64,000 bases of DNA. Origin: Kaistella antarctica. GTDB lineage: Bacteria; Bacteroidota; Bacteroidia; Flavobacteriales; Weeksellaceae. The stretch spans positions 186,001 through 250,000 of the forward strand of contig NZ_FOIX01000004.1 in the NCBI RefSeq assembly GCF_900109615.1, given 5' to 3'. Positions 53,018 to 60,724 of the stretch are shown here, in pieces; position 1 is the first letter of the stretch, and each line of letters starts with the position of its first letter. The position numbers were made by a program, and so were the translations under genes. The notes under the pieces were generated by a model. The model did not search any database and was not told where the DNA came from. It saw nothing but the letters and a program-made list of their open reading frames with translations.

Positions 53018-53901
53018 TTAAAATTTATTTTTGATTTCTGCCATTTCAGGAATATGAATATCAGTGCCAAATTCCTTGTTTACAGCTTCAATAAAATAGG
53101 CAGATAAAAGTGGAGAAGATTTTTCAATATTTTGATGAACGAAGAAATAAAGATTTTTTAAACCCCCTTTTCTCCAAACTTTGATGCGTTTCACCCAGTG
53201 ATCTAATCTCATATAATCACTGTCTGCATTCGCGCCGACATATCGAATAAAAGCAGTATCAGTGGTGAGTCGCATGTGAAGCAGATCCCGTCTTCCGGCG
53301 GTATCAACGATGATATTCGTAATATGATGCTTTTCAAAAAGATCCATTGTTTTATTAGAAACTTCTTCATCGGCAAACCATTCACTGTTTCGTAGTTCTA
53401 CAGCCAGCGGAACTTCTTTGGGCCAATCCTGAATGAACTTTTCTAAACGCTCATAATCTTTCGGTTTAAAATTATCGTGAAGTTGAAGAAAGACCATTCC
53501 TAATTTTTCTCAAAATTTAAAACAGAGCTCGCAAATCCAGTTACGACATCTGTAATATTGATCAACCTTCGATAATGCAAAACCGTATTCGGAACTTTTG
53601 GAAAGAACTTGAAATCGGCCGGCGTTTTATCTTTCCAAGTAAAAACCTGGTCTGGTGAAGGCGACTTATAAAAGGTAGCATTCAACTCGATGGAATTAAA
53701 TTGCGTCGAATAATAAGTCAATTCATCTTTCGTGCCTCTGGGATAAAATCCTTTCAAATCGGTTTTGTTCCATTTCGCACACCCAATGGAGATATTGAAA
53801 TCTTTGGATTTATTTTTCTTTAAAATTTCTTTCGTTCGTGGATGATCTTTAGGAAGTCTAAAATCAATTTGCGAGGGATCCTCAACTTTTCCGAATTTCA
53901 T
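53018..53901 (-). pseudogene. DUF72 (YecE-like) gene split by a frameshift
   Basis: Two overlapping-frame pieces make up one DUF72 protein. The first (53500-53901) has FNISIGCAKWNKTDLKGFYP, YYSTQFNSIELNATFYKSPS and FKFFPKVPNTVLHYRR. The second (53018-53497) has VFLQLHDNFKP, PLAVELRNSEWF, NIIVDTAGRRDL and HVHQ-like FFVHQNIEKSS. The first frame reads FEKN-stop where homologues continue FEKLGMVFLQ. The break falls at a run of five T (53504-53508; five A in the coding strand), where adding one base or removing two restores one frame. It may be a decayed gene, a sequencing artefact, or less likely programmed slippage. DUF72 proteins have a TIM-barrel-like fold; function unknown. Confidence 0.8.
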
Positions 53902-53949
53902 TTTTTTAGATTTTAAGTGGCAGAATTTAGGTCTCAGTCTATCAAAGAT

Positions 53950-53980
53950 AAAAAAAACCGCAGAAAAAATTCCACGGTTT
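53950..53980 (-). terminator. Possible terminator after nrdA
   Basis: AAACCG and CGGTTT flank a 14-base spacer; on the minus strand the stem is followed by a run of T residues. The stem is short, so support is modest. Confidence 0.5.
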
Positions 53981-54016
53981 AGTCTATAATCTATTTGTCT
54001 CGAATCTTACAGTCTT

Positions 54017-55672
54017 TTAAGCTTCACAACTCGAACAACTCACAAAGTTCACCATCATTTCTTTTGAAACAGAAGAACTTCTTTGGTAGTACAGAGATTT
54101 AACTCCTTTTTTCCAAGCTTCGATGTACAAATAGTTAACATCTTTTACTGGCATGGTTGATGGAATCTGTAAGTTTAAGGATTGTCCCTGATCGATGTAT
54201 TGTTGTCTTTGCGCAGCTTGAGAGATAATCTCCATTGGAGAAATCTCACGAAACGTTTTAAATACTGCTTTTTCTTCCTCAGATAATTCTGGAATATTCT
54301 GAACAGAACCGTGATTCAACATAATTGTTCTCCAAGTATCCTCATTGTCAATTCCTTTTTCTTTCAGTAATACTGCAAGGTATTTATTCTTGCGCATAAA
54401 GTTTCCTTTCGCCAATCCTGCTTTGTAATAATTCGATGCAAACGGCTCAATTCCCGGAGAAGTCTGTCCTAAAATCGCAGAACTGGAAGTTGTAGGAGCG
54501 ATTGCCATGGTGGTGGTATTTCGCATTCCATATCCTTTTAACAATTCTGGTTCGCCGTAAATATTGGCTAATTCCTGAGATGCAATAATAGACTGCTCTT
54601 TAATTTGTCTAAAAGCTTTTGCATTAAACTGCGTCGCTTCAAAACTTTCAAACGGAATCATATTTTTCTGCAAATAAGAATGATATCCCAGAACTCCTAA
54701 ACCAAGAGCTCTATGACGTAAAGCAAAAGTCCGTGCTCCATTTAAATAATAATTACCTTCCGTTTTTTCAATAAATTCTGATAAAACAGCGTCTAAGAAA
54801 TATATGGCCAATTTCACGGCGTCGGTATCTTTCCACTCGTCATATAACTCTAAGTTCATCGACGACAGACAGCAAATAAATGATTCTGCTTCGTTAGATG
54901 GCAACATAATTTCTGAACATAAATTACTTGCATTCACAGGCATTCCCAAGTCTTTATAAACTTGTGGCCTATTTCTGTTCACATTATCAGTGAAGAAAAT
55001 ATACGGCAATCCTTTCTGCGCACGACTTTCTAAAACTCTTGCCCAGATTTTACGTTTGTCCATATCGCCATCGATCATATCCTGCATCCAATAATCTGGG
55101 ACACAAATTCCGGTAAACAAGTTCTGAATCGGACTTCCAATATCTTTAATCGACAAAAATTCTTCAATATCTCCATGGTCAACATCCAAATAAGCCGCAA
55201 AAGCACCACGACGAACGCCACCTTGTGACACAACGTCCATGGCAGTATCATATAATTTCATAAATGAAACGGCACCTGAAGATTTTCCGTTGTCTGTTAC
55301 GGCAGTTCCACGGTTTCTCAATTCCCCAAAATAGCCAGACGTTCCGCCACCAATTTTGGTCTGCATAATTACTTCTCCTAATTTGTGCGTAATACCTTCA
55401 ATATTATCCGGAACATGAACATTGAAACAAGAAATCGGCAATCCTCTTTCTGTTCCCATATTCGCCCAAACGGGCGAGGAGAAACTGATCCAACCTTTTC
55501 GAATCATTTCTTCGAAGGCCGGTTGTAATTCTGGTTTGTATAATCTTTTGGCTGCGGCTGCGGTAATTCTGGTAATTGCGCCGTCTACGGTTTCGCCTTT
55601 TAATAAATAGCCGCGGTTGAGCATTTGCTCTGACTCTTCGTTCAGCCACCATATTTTTTTCTGATCCTCCAT
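54017..55672 (-). CDS. nrdA: Ribonucleotide reductase class I alpha subunit (no ATP-cone)
   Basis: A 551-residue large subunit. Key segments: FSSPVWANMGTERGLPISCFN with the first redox Cys, QTKIGGGTSGYFGELRNRG, the active-site NLCSEIMLPSN and CCLSSMNLELY, the radical-transfer Tyr pair in LYYQRSSS, and the C-terminal redox pair CSSC (547-550). The N-terminal ATP-cone that lets dATP switch off many class I enzymes is missing, and nrdB has none either. It reduces ribonucleotides to deoxyribonucleotides. Its usual partner nrdB lies 1.5 kb upstream, separated by two unrelated genes and repeats. Confidence 0.95.
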   Translation of the reverse strand: MEDQKKIWWLNEESEQMLNRGYLLKGETVDGAITRITAAAAKRLYKPELQPAFEEMIRKGWISFSSPVWANMGTERGLPISCFNVHVPDNIEGITHKLGEVIMQTKIGGGTSGYFGELRNRGTAVTDNGKSSGAVSFMKLYDTAMDVVSQGGVRRGAFAAYLDVDHGDIEEFLSIKDIGSPIQNLFTGICVPDYWMQDMIDGDMDKRKIWARVLESRAQKGLPYIFFTDNVNRNRPQVYKDLGMPVNASNLCSEIMLPSNEAESFICCLSSMNLELYDEWKDTDAVKLAIYFLDAVLSEFIEKTEGNYYLNGARTFALRHRALGLGVLGYHSYLQKNMIPFESFEATQFNAKAFRQIKEQSIIASQELANIYGEPELLKGYGMRNTTTMAIAPTTSSSAILGQTSPGIEPFASNYYKAGLAKGNFMRKNKYLAVLLKEKGIDNEDTWRTIMLNHGSVQNIPELSEEEKAVFKTFREISPMEIISQAAQRQQYIDQGQSLNLQIPSTMPVKDVNYLYIEAWKKGVKSLYYQRSSSVSKEMMVNFVSCSSCEA

Positions 55673-55729
55673 ATTTTTTTTCTCTAAAATGTACCGCGTA
55701 CAATGTGTTTTCTATTATTTTTTTTGAAG

Positions 55730-55860
55730 CTTCAACTGGCTGCTTCTTTTATTTCTCGGTCCCGCTTTCCGTTGCAATCTGTCCTTGCAATTGGAGTAGC
55801 GTAATTAATTTAAATTTTTCGATTCGCAAGGCCAGGATTTACACTACAATCGGGGCTATT
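55730..55860. repeat. Interspersed repeat typical of Flavobacteriia intergenic regions
   Basis: It begins GGCTGCTTCTTTTATTTC, includes CGGTCCCGCTTTCCG and ends CTACAATCGGGGCTA. An inner imperfect hairpin pairs TCCTTGCAA with TTCGCAAGG. I recall the TCCCGCTTTCCG...ATCGGGGCTA framework from many Chryseobacterium/Flavobacterium intergenic regions, so it is likely a short non-autonomous element. Copy number was not checked. Confidence 0.55.
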
Positions 55861-55892
55861 ACTTCTGTCTTTATTCCTTTAGAAAATTTTCC

Positions 55893-55925
55893 AGCGCTGT
55901 TAGAGCTTGAAGCTCTAACAGCGCT
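55893..55925. repeat. Perfect 33-base palindrome
   Basis: Arms AGCGCTGTTAGAGCTT and AAGCTCTAACAGCGCT (16 bp each) surround a single G. No T run follows, and it is far from a stop codon, so it is more REP-like than a terminator. Confidence 0.75.
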
Positions 55926-55945
55926 TATCTCTTTCAATAGATTTC

Positions 55946-56000
55946 GGCTAAAGCCAATGGAATTTTCCTTTTTCCCAAACGGACTGAAGCCCGTTCCTAT
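55946..56000. repeat. Short REP-like hairpins
   Basis: GGCTAAAGCC and ACGGACTGAAGCCCGT are small self-complementary units about 30 bases apart. Similar ACGG/CCGT and GGCT/AGCC hairpins are common REP-type elements of Bacteroidota. Confidence 0.5.
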
Positions 56001-56071
56001 TGATTTTAAAACCTGTTCATAAGTTTCTGTTTAGCGCTCTCATAAATTCTTCTATAAAAGCAGAAAACTCT

Positions 56072-56326
56072 TTAGTTTTTATATTGCTCAATCGCCTCAT
56101 CCAAAATTGTGACGAGCGCACTTTCTATTGCTATTGCTTTCTGGTTTTTGTATCTTCTCATATCACCCACGAAATTGGTGTAATAATTACTCATAAAGTC
56201 AATCTCCTTCAATATTTCTTCTGTACTAACTAATAGCTCAGTTTTAGTTTCAACGTCATTTGACAATTTAATCTTCTCTCTTAACTTTTCAAGTTGTTCA
56301 ATCTGGTTTTGCGTTGCTTTTTTCAT
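56072..56326 (-). CDS. Small coiled-coil protein next to the TIR gene
   Basis: An 84-residue soluble protein that looks almost wholly helical: QNQIEQLEKLREKIKLSN, then LVSTEEILKEIDFMSNYY, then MRRYKNQKAIAIESALVTIL. Heptad-like hydrophobic spacing suggests a coiled coil or helical bundle. It lies 144 bases downstream of the TIR gene on the same strand, and both are between nrdB and nrdA, so it may be a functional partner. I recognise no family. Confidence 0.6.
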   Translation of the reverse strand: MKKATQNQIEQLEKLREKIKLSNDVETKTELLVSTEEILKEIDFMSNYYTNFVGDMRRYKNQKAIAIESALVTILDEAIEQYKN

Positions 56327-56470
56327 GTGCTCGATTTCTAAAAAAGATTATTTTATAGGAAATGGTTTTCAAATCCCGATGATAGTAAGTCCCATGTAAG
56401 TTTTTTAAACTTTTCTAGTTAAACGATTAAAATAAATTCGTCAAAATGTTATTGCTTATCTTTTTGATTT

Positions 56471-57166
56471 TCAATTCAATAAAACCTCTGGAGCAACTAA
56501 TTCTGCTAACTTTGCAGCAACCTCGATCATCGATTCTTCTTTAGTAGATAATCCACTTCTTGAACCAAGTAAAGGGCTCACTTCACGTAATGCCTCATAA
56601 TTTGTATTATGAATTATGGGAACAAGTAAATCTCGCGCTAGTAAAGCCGAAAGTTCTTTGTCGGCAATTCCTTCATCTTTAACACGTTTTAAAAATGAGG
56701 GTGTAACCAATACGATACCGACACGTGATTTCGCCAAACCTTTATCTATTTCACGAAGTAACGAAGATCCCAACAAAACATCTTTTTCACTAAACCAAAC
56801 AGATACACCTTTAGATTCTAATAAATCGTGTAATTCTTTAGCAGCCTCTTTTCGATCATCCCAAGCATGGCAAAGGAAGACATCTCTTAAGTCAGGTAAA
56901 TTAGCGCGTTGCTCGACGCTTTCACGAATCGGTGTAAGAGTACGGATTTCTGTAGGAGTGTAAAAGGTAGCTGATCCTATTGAAGACCAACGAGGTTTTA
57001 AGCTTCTTGATGAACCGCTGCTAAAACTTCTTGAGTTACTCGATGAAGAGGGATATGTCGGATAAGAATTAGAACTTCGACCGTAACTTCGACTACTGCA
57101 AGCTGGGCAGTTTGCTGCTGCACTTGATGAACGGTGACCATTTACTGGTGCTGTACATGTTGCCAT
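56471..57166 (-). CDS. TIR-domain protein with N-terminal Cys/His motif, inserted in the nrd locus
   Basis: A 231-residue protein. Residues 4-23 carry Cys4, His11, Cys20 and Cys23 (CTAPVNGHRS, then NCPAC), a compact motif that could bind zinc. Residues 24-60 are a Ser/Tyr-rich, low-complexity linker. Residues 95-225 form a TIR domain: DVFLCHAWDDRKEAAKELHD (strand A and box 1), GVSVWFSEKDVLLGSSLLREI (BB-loop), VGIVLVTPSFLKR, and DKELSALLARDLLVPI with Glu171 as the likely catalytic residue of NAD-cleaving TIRs. It is probably a cytoplasmic NADase or TIR signalling effector. It has no signal peptide or helices. Its place between nrdB and nrdA is discussed in the findings. Confidence 0.85.
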   Translation of the reverse strand: MATCTAPVNGHRSSSAAANCPACSSRSYGRSSNSYPTYPSSSSNSRSFSSGSSRSLKPRWSSIGSATFYTPTEIRTLTPIRESVEQRANLPDLRDVFLCHAWDDRKEAAKELHDLLESKGVSVWFSEKDVLLGSSLLREIDKGLAKSRVGIVLVTPSFLKRVKDEGIADKELSALLARDLLVPIIHNTNYEALREVSPLLGSRSGLSTKEESMIEVAAKLAELVAPEVLLN

Positions 57167-57203
57167 AATTTTAATTTGTGTCTTTTTTTATCTTCCCTGC
57201 TAG

Positions 57204-58178
57204 TTAAAATAAATCGTTCGAGGTAATACTCTTATCGTGTTTGGTATAATCAACGGGTCTTTTAGCAAAGAAATCATCCATAGAATTGGCGAAAACTTCT
57301 TCCTCAAACCAAACCATCGGACGGTAATCTTCCGGCGTGATGTTGTAACGGGTTTTCATATTAATCTTCTTCAGACTGTCATCCACACGGAACTTCATGA
57401 AGTTCAATAAATTCTCTTTTGAAATATTATCAATTTCTCCCATTTCGAAAATCCAATCTAAGATTTCTTCTTCCACTTGAATCGAGTGATCAACCAATGT
57501 ATAGATATCCTCAATATCAGAATCGGTTAATAAATCAGGCTGCTCTTCACGGATTTTGTTGATTAAATAAATACCAGCATTGGCGTGAATTTGCTCATCA
57601 ACGGAAGTCCAGGCAATAATGTTAGAAACATTTTTCATGTAACCTTTAAATCTTGTGAACGATAAAATAATCGCAAACTGAGAAAATAAAGAAACGTTTT
57701 CAATTAAAATACTGAACAACAACAACGATGAAACATATTCTTTCTGCGAAGTCGAATTGGCGTGTTTCAAAACATTAGACAGAAAATCAATCCTCTTTTT
57801 AATGGCAGGAATTTCGATGACTTGATTGAAAGCATCGTTGTACCCTAATACTTCTAACAAACGCGAATAAGCTTCTGAATGACGGAACTCACATTCTGCA
57901 AACGTGGCTCCCAAACCATTAAGTTCCGGTTTCGGCATGTGATTGTAAAGATTTCCCCAGAAAGTTTTCACGGAAACTTCAATTTGAGCGATTGCCAATA
58001 GCGCATTCTTAATCGCATTCTTTTCATGCGGCTCTAACTGAGAGTGAAAATCTTGAACATCGGCTGTAAAATCCACTTCAGAGTGAACCCAAAACGATTT
58101 GTTAATTGCTTCCACAAACTGTAAAATTTCTGGATACTCAAATGGTTTGTATCCTATTCTTTTATCAAAAATCCCCAT
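57204..58178 (-). CDS. nrdB: Ribonucleotide reductase class I beta subunit
   Basis: A 324-residue ferritin-like subunit that holds the dimetal centre and tyrosyl radical. Likely ligands are Glu67 in QIEVSV (Glu instead of the Asp of E. coli), Glu97 and His100 in ECEFRHSEAY with radical Tyr104, Glu in ILIENVSLFSQF, and Glu and His in VDEQIHANAG. The C-terminal tail that docks to NrdA is present (VDYTKHDKSITSNDLF). There is no N-terminal ATP-cone. The next gene downstream is the TIR gene, 37 bases away. The promoter region lies in 58179-58585. Confidence 0.95.
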   Translation of the reverse strand: MGIFDKRIGYKPFEYPEILQFVEAINKSFWVHSEVDFTADVQDFHSQLEPHEKNAIKNALLAIAQIEVSVKTFWGNLYNHMPKPELNGLGATFAECEFRHSEAYSRLLEVLGYNDAFNQVIEIPAIKKRIDFLSNVLKHANSTSQKEYVSSLLLFSILIENVSLFSQFAIILSFTRFKGYMKNVSNIIAWTSVDEQIHANAGIYLINKIREEQPDLLTDSDIEDIYTLVDHSIQVEEEILDWIFEMGEIDNISKENLLNFMKFRVDDSLKKINMKTRYNITPEDYRPMVWFEEEVFANSMDDFFAKRPVDYTKHDKSITSNDLF

Positions 58179-58585
58179 AGTAAAATTATTATTAAATCGT
58201 TTGCTGTTTCTAAAACGAACTAAGTCAACGACATGATTATTAGTTATTTAAATCTTGAACGCATCTCAAAAATAGAAAATTCAGTCTTTGATGCGTTCCG
58301 TACAAAAATAGAAAATGAAAGCATATAAAGAAAGGTGTAAATATTAATTCATTGACTACAAGCCGTAAAAGTTTTCCACAATCACACAGACGACGCATCT
58401 ACAAAGCAATCGCAACGATTAACATCTCGAACTGATGTTTTACAACTGTATTTATTAAACACTACTTTGTAAACTTAATGAAAACAGTCTCATTATCTTA
58501 AACGTACCAAAAAAAAATAATTAAAAAGCGATCGTGTAACAATTAATTTTTTTTCGATACTTATTAATAAATTAATCCCTACTTG
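58179..58585. promoter_or_regulatory. Regulatory region between nrdB and the efflux operon
   Basis: About 400 bases between divergent genes. An inverted repeat (AACGCATC and GATGCGTT, 58258-58297, 24-base spacer) lies 80-120 bases before nrdB. Two direct repeats of CAAAAATAGAAAAT (58267-58280 and 58303-58316) overlap it, and each contains CAAAAATA, i.e. a TAnnTTTG element (TATTTTTG) on the minus strand. Further right, ACAACTGTATTT and ACACTACTTTGTA are loosely NrdR-box-like but not convincing. Nothing else is seen. Confidence 0.45.
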
Positions 58586-59278
58586 ATGTTAGAAATTAAG
58601 GACCTCAACAAATCATACGATACTGGAAAGAGCAAGCTCCATGTTTTGAAAGGAATTAATCTTTCGATTGCGGAAGGCGAATTTGTTTCCATTATGGGAA
58701 GTTCTGGATCTGGAAAGTCGACCTTATTAAATATCATTGGGATTTTAGATTCAAAAGATACAGGCACTTATGAGCTTGACGGCATTGCGATCGAGCATCT
58801 TTCGGAGATAAAAGCTGCCGAATACCGAAGCAAATTTTTAGGATTTGTCTTCCAGTCTTTTAACTTAATTGGGTACAAAACCGCTTTAGAAAATGTAGCG
58901 CTGCCGCTCTATTATCAGAACGTCGGACGAAAAGAAAGGAATCTCAGAGCGATGGAATATCTGGCGAAGGTTGGAATTGCCGACTGGGCAACCCACTTAC
59001 CTAACGAACTCTCAGGCGGACAAAAACAAAGAGTTGCGATTGCTCGTGCTTTGATTACCGATCCAAAAGTAATTCTTGCCGACGAACCGACAGGAGCTTT
59101 AGACTCAGCAACGACCTACGAAATTATGAAACTTTTGCAGGAAATAAACCGCGAAGGAAAAACAATTATTGTGGTTACGCACGAACCCGATGTGGCAGCC
59201 GAAACCAAAAGAAATGTAACGCTGAAAGATGGAATTATCGAAAGTGATGAATTCATAACTCAGAGAGTTTTAAAATAA
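58586..59278 (+). CDS. MacB-type ABC transporter ATP-binding protein
   Basis: A 230-residue ATPase of the LolD/MacB group. Walker A is [11 protein letters not shown]-like (GSSGSGKST, about 38-46), the signature [15 protein letters not shown], Walker [14 protein letters not shown], and the H-loop VVTHEPD. It pairs with the two FtsX-like permeases that follow. The frame extends to a TTG at 58583, but the ATG at 58586 is the better start. The system probably exports peptides, toxins or lipids, using the periplasmic adaptor at 62202. Confidence 0.92.
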   Translation: MLEIKDLNKSYDTGKSKLHVLKGINLSIAEGEFVSIMGSSGSGKSTLLNIIGILDSKDTGTYELDGIAIEHLSEIKAAEYRSKFLGFVFQSFNLIGYKTALENVALPLYYQNVGRKERNLRAMEYLAKVGIADWATHLPNELSGGQKQRVAIARALITDPKVILADEPTGALDSATTYEIMKLLQEINREGKTIIVVTHEPDVAAETKRNVTLKDGIIESDEFITQRVLK

Positions 59279-59338
59279 AGTTGATTCGCAGTGAATTGTG
59301 AATTTATAAAAAAATGTTTTTAAAGAAAATTACAAATT

Positions 59339-60568
59339 ATGTTTGACCTCGACCGCTGGAGAGAAATATTTGAATCCATTCGCAGTAATATTCTGCGGAC
59401 GATTCTGTCTGGCTTCACGGTTGCGCTCGGCTTGTATATTTTCATCGTTCTTTTTGGAATTGGATCTGGATTACAAAATGCTTTTACGGAAGGTTTCGCC
59501 AGAGATGCTACCAACCTGATCACCATTTTTACAAGAAAAACAACCATTGCTTACGGTGGCTTACAATCAGATCGGCAGATTGTTTTAAAAAATGATGACT
59601 ACGAACAGATTACCAGCCAAGATACCGAAAAAATAGAAAGTTCTACGCCGCGCTACTCCGCTAACATGACGGTTAAATACGGTCGCGAAAGCGGGAATTA
59701 TCAAATAAGTGGCGCCAACCCTGAGGAGCAAATTATTGAAAATCGTGATTTGACGGAAGGTCGGTATCTAAGTCCTTTAGATATGAAACGAATGCAAAAT
59801 GTTGCAGTGATCGGTCGAATGGTTCAGCGGGATTTAATTAAAAACGGAAGTCCGATTGGAAAAGATTTGGATATTAATGGAACCATGTTTAAAGTGGTCG
59901 GAGTTTTTTCTGATGATGGAGGTGACTTTGACGAACGCATGATTACTGTTCCGATTACTACTTTACAACAATTAAAGAAAGGATCAGATACCGTAAATAC
60001 GATTTTCATCACTTACAATCCAGCCATGAAACCCGCTGATGCTATTAAATATGGTGAGCAATTAGAGAAAGAATTAAAATCAAAACATAAAGTTTCCCCC
60101 GACGATGAAAATGGGATTGTAGTTAGAAACAATGCTAAAAACATGGGCGAAACATTTCAGTTTCTGTTCATCATCACGCTGATTGTTGGTTTTATCGGCA
60201 TGGGAACTTTGCTGGCTGGAATTATTGGAATTAGCAACATCATGGTTTACATTGTAAAAGAGCGAACTCAGGAAATTGGTGTGAGAAAAGCTATTGGAGC
60301 CAAGCCGAGTAGCATTGTTGGTTTGATTATGCAAGAAAGTATCGTAATCACGGTCGTTTCTGGTTTAATTGGTGTTGGACTAGGGATTTTGACTTTGACC
60401 TTAATTGACGATAGTTTAGAAAAATATTTTATTGTGGATCCATCTGTAGGTTGGGGAATTGTGATCGTCGCTTTTACAAGTTTAGTTATTTCTGGCTTGA
60501 TTGCAGGATTTGTTCCGGCTTATCGAGCCAGTAGGATTAAACCGATTGAAGCGTTGAGGAGCGAGTGA
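59339..60568 (+). CDS. MacB/FtsX-like ABC transporter permease 1
   Basis: A 409-residue permease: an N-terminal helix (about 19-40, ILRTILSGFTVALGLYIFIV), a large periplasmic MacB-PCD domain (about 45-275), and three C-terminal helices of the FtsX domain (about 280-405). The end VKERTQEIGVRKAIGAKPSSIVGLIM and AYRASRIKPIEALRSE is the classic FtsX signature. It starts 60 bases after the ATPase gene. A heptamer tandem repeat begins just past its stop codon. Confidence 0.92.
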   Translation: MFDLDRWREIFESIRSNILRTILSGFTVALGLYIFIVLFGIGSGLQNAFTEGFARDATNLITIFTRKTTIAYGGLQSDRQIVLKNDDYEQITSQDTEKIESSTPRYSANMTVKYGRESGNYQISGANPEEQIIENRDLTEGRYLSPLDMKRMQNVAVIGRMVQRDLIKNGSPIGKDLDINGTMFKVVGVFSDDGGDFDERMITVPITTLQQLKKGSDTVNTIFITYNPAMKPADAIKYGEQLEKELKSKHKVSPDDENGIVVRNNAKNMGETFQFLFIITLIVGFIGMGTLLAGIIGISNIMVYIVKERTQEIGVRKAIGAKPSSIVGLIMQESIVITVVSGLIGVGLGILTLTLIDDSLEKYFIVDPSVGWGIVIVAFTSLVISGLIAGFVPAYRASRIKPIEALRSE

Positions 60569-60575
60569 TGTCGGT

Positions 60576-60622
60576 GATGAATGATGGGTGATGGATGATG
60601 GATGATGGATGATGGATGATGG
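60576..60622. repeat. Heptamer tandem repeat (GATGGAT)n
   Basis: Four perfect GATGGAT units and a partial unit (60590-60622) are preceded by degenerate units GATGAAT and GATGGGT (60576-60589), for about 6.7 copies. It starts 7 bases after the permease stop and lies outside any gene. Such arrays can change copy number by slippage. Confidence 0.85.
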
Positions 60623-60724
60623 TTAACGGATAAAGGAAAATTGCTTTTAAAGATTGACGTAAAAAAAATCACTCGAAGAAATTCACAAGTGTAGTAAATT
60701 GACAGAAAAAACAAAGTTTTTTAT

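Larger units (their letters stand above)
55673..56071. other. Long non-coding interval filled with repeats
   Basis: About 400 bases between the 84-residue gene and nrdA. It contains, left to right, an interspersed repeat (55730-55860), a perfect 33-base palindrome (55893-55925) and smaller GGCTAAAGCC and GGACTGAAGCCC-type hairpins (about 55946-56000). No ORF here looks real. The nrdA promoter, if separate, must lie next to 55680; I see no clear TAnnTTTG. Confidence 0.6.

Noticed and set aside
55404-55703. A 99-codon frame overlapping the 5' end of nrdA
   Set aside because: Arg-rich shadow of NrdA in another frame.
55705-56022. A plus-strand ORF of about 105 codons in the repeat region
   Set aside because: It spans the interspersed repeat and palindrome; the translation is compositionally odd and has no domain pattern.
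58430-58520. NrdR box pair upstream of nrdB
   Set aside because: ACAACTGTATTT and ACACTACTTTGTA are only loosely similar to the consensus and too close together for a standard pair.
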